DNA of 10,419 nt, taken from NCBI GenBank assembly GCA_937981945.1, contig CALJNJ010000254.1, positions 1-10,419 of the forward strand, read 5' to 3'. Under the pieces are notes generated by a model that ran no database searches, had not been told where the DNA came from, and saw only the letters and a program-made list of their open reading frames with translations. The DNA is from an uncultured Caulobacterales bacterium (GTDB lineage Bacteria; Pseudomonadota; Alphaproteobacteria; Caulobacterales; Maricaulaceae). The translations under genes were made by a program, and so were the position numbers. Of this stretch, positions 5,642 through 10,419 are shown piece after piece (position 1 is the stretch's first letter; each line of letters starts with the position of its first letter).

Positions 5642-7387
5642 CTAATATTGTATCGTGAATGCCGGATCGGTGACTGTCATTGTAACAGCGACTCCGACAC
5701 GGGCAAATTTATCGTCGTAATTGCGATCCGCATCTTCCCGGATTGGTATTTCTGCCAAGACTTGCACGATGCGCTCTCTCGTAGGAGCGCTCATACGGCC
5801 ACCCAGCAGCAATCCGTCTAAATGATCTGCCAGAGCTTCGGCATCATCTGCAATGGTCAGCTCATAACTATAGTCAGGCTTAAACGTATTGATTTCCGAG
5901 TTCACGGACGGTGATCTGTCGAGCGCGAAATCACTCATGAAATTGGCGTATCCGATTGCCGCGCCTTCATGGACGATTTGGAATTCAGGCGCCGTCAAAT
6001 TGCTTTGACCTGTTTCACTGCCGGGCGCCACGTAACCGGGACGATAGAAGTTGAAAACGGACGGTGAACCGAATGGTCTTTGAGACAAGCGTTTGGAGGT
6101 ATCCGAATAGAGCAGGCCCCATTCATTGGATGCATCCACGTTTGAGACGTTGAATGCTTTGGCCCAGTGAACCCATCTGATGACCGGTTCCCGTATTTTC
6201 CCTGTTTCCGGTGTGCGAGCTGTACCAGGAAGAACGCTTTCATCCAGCAAAATAGCCGCAAGTGTCGCGGCCAGGTCACCACGTTCGCCTCTGCCGAAAC
6301 TTGTATTGTCAGGGGCCGTAAAAACGCCGGTTTCAAAGGCAGTAGCGACGCGCTCGACATATTCCGGTGTCGGATGGCTCATGGTGAAACGCTGTATGAG
6401 CTGACGCGAAACGAACGGGGCCGTATTTGAGTGGTTAAACAAATGGTCGAGAGCCTCGTCTATGCTCGCTTCAGGACCTGTTCCGGCGCTGATCGTCTTA
6501 CCTAAAAACGTTTTTTCAAGTTCCGAATGACGGTCAGCGTGCGCGACAAGCGGTTTGTATTGGGCATCAGCGTCACGCTCCCAAAATCCTACACCTTTAT
6601 AGGTCAGCCCTGTAAACACGCGGGCGAGCCCCATAATATCGTCATTGCTATAAGTTTCGATCGTATTGCCCGCACTATCGGTTTTCGGTGTGCCGTCTTT
6701 GTTAAGCTCAACCAGGCCGATTGTGAACAATTGCATGATTTCTCGGGCATAGTTTTCATCCGGCATGCGGCCCTTTTCAGGGTCCGCTTTTCGGTTGCGC
6801 AGATAAGTCAGATATTTAGCCATGGCGGGCGAGTAGGTGATATCTTCCAGGAGATCTCTGTAGTTTCCGAAAGCATTCTTGGACAAAACATCCATATAAT
6901 ATGCCATGATTAGAGGCTGATCGCCCATGGCCTCGTCGGATGCCACTAAAAGCTGTGACAGGGCAAAAACCATACGCTGGCGAAGCTCGTCGTCAGATTG
7001 GACCATAGCGTCCCAAAACGCTGCGCGATGTTCCCAGCTTTCCAATTCATCGCCGGACTCAAACCGGGATTGAAGGGGCGGAAGATATAAGGTCGCCGGT
7101 TTGTTAAATTGTGCTCTTAGCCAATCGGCTGCATCCGTGCCCGTTAGGGTTTCTTGATCAGCGGCTGAACTGCCGAAGCCGGCCATGGATAAGAAGTCCG
7201 CAACATCGGAGGCAACTTCCATGGTTGAATCAGATTTTGTAGTCCCGTCGCCGCCGGACCCGCCGCCTGAGCCGCCCGGAGGCGGTGTCCCTACGCTTGC
7301 AGGGGCGTCGCCGCCACCGCCGCATGCTGAAAGAAACAATAAAGACGTTCCCAAGAAGATATGGGACAATAATTTTTGTCGAGACAT
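5642..7387 (-). CDS. DUF1800 lipoprotein
   Basis: A 581-residue DUF1800-family protein. It starts with a lipoprotein signal ending in FLSAC (C22), followed by a flexible Gly/Pro/Ser-rich linker at about 23-51 that would hold the domain away from the membrane. Gly at +2 fits outer-membrane sorting. Family signatures are MPDENYAREIMQLFTIGL at 208-225, DIMGLARVFTGLT at 250-262, HSELEKTFLG at 287-296, NTAPFVSRQLIQRF at 321-334 and SVFNFYRPGYVAPGS near the C-terminus. The biochemical role of DUF1800 is not established; its genes are typically followed by DUF1501, as here with a nine-base gap. The two products probably work together in the periplasm or at the cell surface. A GGGG ribosome binding site lies at 7395-7398, inside a predicted hairpin. 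It is 84 bases downstream of a DUF885 gene and may be partly cotranscribed with it. Confidence 0.93.
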   Translation of the reverse strand: MSRQKLLSHIFLGTSLLFLSACGGGGDAPASVGTPPPGGSGGGSGGDGTTKSDSTMEVASDVADFLSMAGFGSSAADQETLTGTDAADWLRAQFNKPATLYLPPLQSRFESGDELESWEHRAAFWDAMVQSDDELRQRMVFALSQLLVASDEAMGDQPLIMAYYMDVLSKNAFGNYRDLLEDITYSPAMAKYLTYLRNRKADPEKGRMPDENYAREIMQLFTIGLVELNKDGTPKTDSAGNTIETYSNDDIMGLARVFTGLTYKGVGFWERDADAQYKPLVAHADRHSELEKTFLGKTISAGTGPEASIDEALDHLFNHSNTAPFVSRQLIQRFTMSHPTPEYVERVATAFETGVFTAPDNTSFGRGERGDLAATLAAILLDESVLPGTARTPETGKIREPVIRWVHWAKAFNVSNVDASNEWGLLYSDTSKRLSQRPFGSPSVFNFYRPGYVAPGSETGQSNLTAPEFQIVHEGAAIGYANFMSDFALDRSPSVNSEINTFKPDYSYELTIADDAEALADHLDGLLLGGRMSAPTRERIVQVLAEIPIREDADRNYDDKFARVGVAVTMTVTDPAFTIQY

Positions 7388-7394
7388 GTTGCGA

Positions 7395-7431
7395 CCCCGT
7401 CACCCTGATTTTTTTCACAAGGTTAACGGGG
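7395..7431 (-). promoter_or_regulatory. Hairpin in the DUF1800 leader covering its ribosome binding site
   Basis: Read on the minus strand, CCCCGTTAACC (7431-7421) can pair with GGGTGACGGGG (7405-7395): 11 positions with one G-U pair and one mismatch, around a 15-base A-rich loop. The right arm contains the GGGG that serves as Shine-Dalgarno seven bases before ATG 7387. No T run follows the stem on either strand, so it does not look like an intrinsic terminator. It could lower translation of DUF1800 relative to the upstream DUF885 genes. Folding was judged by eye. Confidence 0.4.
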
Positions 7432-7471
7432 AAGCACTAAGAAGGATTGAAAATAGACGGTTAGCGGGACG

Positions 7472-9304
7472 TTAATTTTTGCTTTTGATCCAGTCGTTCA
7501 CCCTTGATTCCAATACATCCAACGGAACAGGCCCGGCGCCCAAAACAACGTCGTGATATTCCCGTATATCGAATTTATCACCGAGTTTTGTTTTGGACAT
7601 TTCGCGTAGGTCCAAAATTTTATTCATTCCGATTTTATAGGCCGTCGCTTGCCCGGGCATGACGATATATCGCTCAATTGCCTTAATGCAGTCGCCTTCA
7701 GGATTTGGCGTATTGGTCAGCAAATAGTCGATGGCTTCTTCGCGGGTCCATTTTTTGTGATGAAGTCCGGTGTCGACAACCAATCTGGCCGCGCGCCATA
7801 ATTCCATGGCCAATCGTCCGAAATCTGAATACGGATCTGTATAAAATCCCATTTCTTTGGGCAGATATTCGGAATAAAGGCCCCAGCCTTCAGAGTGGGC
7901 AGTAGCGCGGCCGAACCGCTGAAACTTAGGAATATCCATCTCTTGAGTTAGGGCAAATTGCATATGGTGCCCCGGAATACCCTCATGATAAGCCAGCGCC
8001 TCCATCTGGTATTTCGGCATATCTTTAATGTCGTAGAGATTGGCATAATAGATACCGGGGCGCGATCCGTCCAACGCCGGTCTGTTGTAAAACGCTTTGC
8101 CGGCGGATTTTTCTCTAAAGGCTTCAACACGGCGGACCTCTAAATCAGCTTTGGGCTTTACCAAAAAATAATCATCCAGTTGGCCCTTCATTGTGTCGAT
8201 CATGTCGGTGGCATCGCTCAAATAAGCTTCTCGGCCAAATTCGCTGTCCTCATAGACTTGGGCAGGGTCGTTTTTCAGATGGGTGAAAAACTCTTGGAGC
8301 GTCCCTTCAAAGCCGACTTTTTTCATGATGGCGCGCATTTCATTATGGATACGAGCTACTTCAGAGAGACCCAAATCGTGAATTTCATCGGCGCTCATAT
8401 CGGTTGTCGTCATACGGTTGAGGCGATAGGTGTAAAACTCAGCCCCATCCGGAAGCTTCCAAACGCCGTCTTTCGTTGTTGACGTCGACTTTTGAGACTC
8501 CATGACTTTGATCAGCCGTCTGTATGTTGGGCCGACTTTCTCCGTCAGCGCTGTTTTAGCATTCCCTAAGATTGTTTCGGCCTCGTCGCCTTTAATCCCG
8601 GCTTTCTCCAGTTTTTCCTGAAGGTCGGCCATCATCAATGTCGGCTTATCGGAATCGTCGAACGGATAGCCGCTGACAATATTCCCCACATCTCGGATCA
8701 CATGGTCATACACAAATTTTGGCGGTTGAATTCCGCGAGCGGCGCTTGCCTCCGCATTGTCAATCACCGTGCCTAAATAATTTTCGATGCCATTGAGTCG
8801 GGCCACATAAGCATTGGCGTCATCAACTGAGTCGATCCGATGTTGATTTTTAAGGAAGGTCGGAATGCCCGAATGCGTCCCGAACATTTGGTTGAACGGA
8901 TAGCCATATCCCCACCACTTGTCGCCCTCGATTTGGTTTTCAATTTGTTTGACGAACAGATCATAAGAGAGCTGTTTTTCCGGACTTAATTTGGAGCGGT
9001 CAAAATTAGATTTCAAATCTGCCAGCACGCTTTTGGAATACTCCAAATCCTCCAGTGCACCTTCGCGGCTGTTATCATCCCATTCATCCATGCGTTCCTT
9101 AATGCCGATTTGCGCCATAGCCATTGGGCTGCGCCGAACGGCTTCCATAAACTTGTCTTCAAACCAAGTATCAAGGCGCGCATTCATGCCTGCGTCGATT
9201 GAAATTGCAGATTCGGCTTTATCATTACCTGAAGTTTTCGGGGCATCTGCTTTGCACGCTGCAAAGGCCAAAGCTGCCGCACTTAAGATTAGGAATTTAC
9301 GCAT
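7472..9304 (-). CDS. DUF885 lipoprotein, putative metallopeptidase (downstream copy)
   Basis: A 610-residue DUF885-family protein, complete and of usual length. It begins with the lipoprotein signal MRKFLILSAAALAFAAC (C17), with Lys at +2, so it is probably anchored in the outer membrane facing the periplasm. The core motif HEGIPGHHMQ (H440, E441, H446, H447) is followed by HSEGWGLYSEYLPKEMG (E472). His-Glu plus two His and a later Glu is what one expects of a zinc-peptidase-like site with unusual spacing. RYIVMPGQATAYKIGM (545-560) and DIREYHDVVL (579-588) are further conserved blocks. The substrate is unknown; peptide hydrolysis is inferred from the motif. AAAGAGA before the ATG is a modest ribosome binding site. 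It lies 12 bases after a second DUF885 gene that is clearly its paralogue, so both are one transcript. Confidence 0.9.
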   Translation of the reverse strand: MRKFLILSAAALAFAACKADAPKTSGNDKAESAISIDAGMNARLDTWFEDKFMEAVRRSPMAMAQIGIKERMDEWDDNSREGALEDLEYSKSVLADLKSNFDRSKLSPEKQLSYDLFVKQIENQIEGDKWWGYGYPFNQMFGTHSGIPTFLKNQHRIDSVDDANAYVARLNGIENYLGTVIDNAEASAARGIQPPKFVYDHVIRDVGNIVSGYPFDDSDKPTLMMADLQEKLEKAGIKGDEAETILGNAKTALTEKVGPTYRRLIKVMESQKSTSTTKDGVWKLPDGAEFYTYRLNRMTTTDMSADEIHDLGLSEVARIHNEMRAIMKKVGFEGTLQEFFTHLKNDPAQVYEDSEFGREAYLSDATDMIDTMKGQLDDYFLVKPKADLEVRRVEAFREKSAGKAFYNRPALDGSRPGIYYANLYDIKDMPKYQMEALAYHEGIPGHHMQFALTQEMDIPKFQRFGRATAHSEGWGLYSEYLPKEMGFYTDPYSDFGRLAMELWRAARLVVDTGLHHKKWTREEAIDYLLTNTPNPEGDCIKAIERYIVMPGQATAYKIGMNKILDLREMSKTKLGDKFDIREYHDVVLGAGPVPLDVLESRVNDWIKSKN

Positions 9305-9316
9305 AACTATCTCTTT

Positions 9317-10419
9317 CTATTGTGTTTTGTCTTTAATCCACTGTTCGACTAATTCTTCCAATACGGTCAGAGGCACGGATCCGTTTGCCAAGACCACATC
9401 ATGAAATTCGCGAATATCGAAGTCATCTCCGAGCCGTTCTTCAGCTGTTTTCCGCAAAGCTTCTATTTTCAGCATACCGACTTTATAGGCAGTCGCCTGT
9501 CCGGGCCAAACAATATAACGATCAATCTCGGCTCTGATATCGCCTTCCGAATTAGCAGTGTTCTCCATCATATAATTGACGGCTTGCTCTCTTGTCCACT
9601 TTTTCGCGTGAATACCTGTATCAAGGACCAGACGGGCGGCTCTGAATATCTCCATGGAAAGGCGGCCGAAGTCCTGATACGGATCCGTATAAAGTCCCAG
9701 TTCTTTGGGCACGCTTTCCGAATAAAGAGCCCAACCTTCAATGTAAGCCGTGTGACCGCCCAATGTGCGAAACTTGGGTAGGCCCTCAAGTTCCATCCCG
9801 ATAGCAATTTGCATGTGATGACCCGGAATACCTTCGTGATAGGCCAGCGCCTGCATTTGATAAATCGGCAGTTCAGACATATCCTTTAAATTGATATAAT
9901 AAGCTCCGGGGCGGGAGCCGTCTAAAGCCGGCTGTTCATAAAAAGCGCCAAACGCAGATGCTTCGCGAAAAGGTTCCACCCGCTTCACAACGACATCTGC
10001 CTTTGGCCGGGTTATAAAAAGACTGTCCAGCCGGCCCTTCATTTCGTCGATATAGGATGTTGCCTGTTCCATATATTGATTGCGGCCGTCATCATTATTT
10101 TCGAGCGTGAATTTCGGATCGGTTCGCAAATAGTCGAAAAATTCAGGCAGTGACCCGTCAAATTTTACTTGCTCCAAAATGGCTTTCATCTCGTCTTGAA
10201 TACGGGCGACTTCGGCCAGGCCGATTTCGTGGATGTCATCCGCGCTCATATCGGTGGTTGTGTAGTGTTTTAAGCGTGCATTGTAGTAATTCGCGCCGTC
10301 AGGAAGCTTCCATGCGCCGTCATCATCTGTCGTTATGGCTTCATGGCGGGCGAACATCTCGAGCAAGTTTTCATAGGCAGGCTGTACTGAATTTATCAGT
10401 TCTTCTTTGATGCGCCGGC
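9317..10419 (-). CDS. DUF885 protein, putative metallopeptidase (upstream copy, N-terminus outside the window)
   Basis: The frame stays open to the window edge, so only the C-terminal 366 residues are visible. The first in-frame start-like codon, a TTG at 10366, is not the real start: the residues before it (RRIKEELINSVQPAYENL) align with the paralogue's segment ending in VGPTYRRLIKVMES. Motifs are HEGIPGHHMQ (His-Glu codons at 9838-9833, His-His at 9820-9815), AYIEGWALYSESVPKELG, RYIVWPGQATAYKVGM and DIREFHDVVL. All predicted metal-site residues match the neighbouring copy, and well over half of the compared positions look identical by eye, with no internal gaps of note. Probably also a secreted or lipid-anchored protein, but its signal sequence cannot be seen. 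It is first of the pair in transcription order. Family is firm; peptidase activity is inferred. Confidence 0.9.
   Translation of the reverse strand, partial: RRIKEELINSVQPAYENLLEMFARHEAITTDDDGAWKLPDGANYYNARLKHYTTTDMSADDIHEIGLAEVARIQDEMKAILEQVKFDGSLPEFFDYLRTDPKFTLENNDDGRNQYMEQATSYIDEMKGRLDSLFITRPKADVVVKRVEPFREASAFGAFYEQPALDGSRPGAYYINLKDMSELPIYQMQALAYHEGIPGHHMQIAIGMELEGLPKFRTLGGHTAYIEGWALYSESVPKELGLYTDPYQDFGRLSMEIFRAARLVLDTGIHAKKWTREQAVNYMMENTANSEGDIRAEIDRYIVWPGQATAYKVGMLKIEALRKTAEERLGDDFDIREFHDVVLANGSVPLTVLEELVEQWIKDKTQ

Noticed and set aside
6527..6913. Plus-strand open frame of 128 residues inside the DUF1800 gene
   Set aside because: It is antisense to strongly conserved DUF1800 blocks and has no ribosome binding site or recognisable domain.
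7185..7475. Pro/Gly-rich plus-strand frame and the GC-rich repeat-like stretch near 7246-7322
   Set aside because: This is the reverse complement of the DUF1800 signal peptide and its Gly-rich linker, not a separate gene or a tandem repeat array.
10364..10366. TTG at 10366 as the start of the second DUF885 gene
   Set aside because: The frame stays open to the window edge and the residues before the TTG align with the paralogue, so the real start is outside the window.

Overview
The window looks like chromosomal DNA of a Gram-negative alphaproteobacterium, probably aquatic. The main clue is a DksA-type protein that keeps one zinc-finger cysteine and has the CEDTGD...ARPIATLSIEAQEMHE ending typical of alphaproteobacterial DksA. 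Several predicted outer-membrane lipoproteins and a Tat-exported protein support a Gram-negative envelope. Base composition is roughly balanced by eye, with no obvious compositional break. I see no tRNA, rRNA, CRISPR array, insertion sequence, phage gene or attachment site. Genes cover almost everything; the longest stretch without a gene is about 160 bases.

Left part (1-2769, plus strand). The acidic C-terminal end of an unidentified gene overlaps by one base (TAATG) a short-chain dehydrogenase/reductase of the C-factor-like type. That gene overlaps by four bases (GTGA) a DUF1704 protein, the family named 'flavohemoglobin expression-modulating QEGLA motif protein'. These three form a translationally coupled operon. 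The DUF1704 protein has an intact HExxxH...QE metallopeptidase-like centre. After 74 bases comes a small lipoprotein that I do not recognise.

Middle part (2766-4210). A MoxR-family AAA+ ATPase on the minus strand runs into the lipoprotein gene, and the two stop codons overlap. It is divergent from the dksA-like gene across a 164-base control region. The VWA-domain partner usual for this kind of ATPase is not next to it.

Right part (4214-10419, minus strand). Four genes read leftward: two tandem DUF885 metallopeptidase-like genes (the first cut by the window edge), a DUF1800 lipoprotein and a Tat-exported DUF1501 protein. Gaps are 12, 84 and 9 bases. DUF1501 and DUF1800 are a widespread secreted pair of unknown biochemical role. 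With the DUF885 proteins they suggest an envelope or periplasmic processing cluster. A hairpin before the DUF1800 gene would bury its ribosome binding site.

Most proteins belong to known families, several of them without a settled function. The best leads are the DUF885-DUF885-DUF1800-DUF1501 cluster and the DUF1704 protein, whose metal-site motif matches that of eukaryotic microtubule tyrosine carboxypeptidases.
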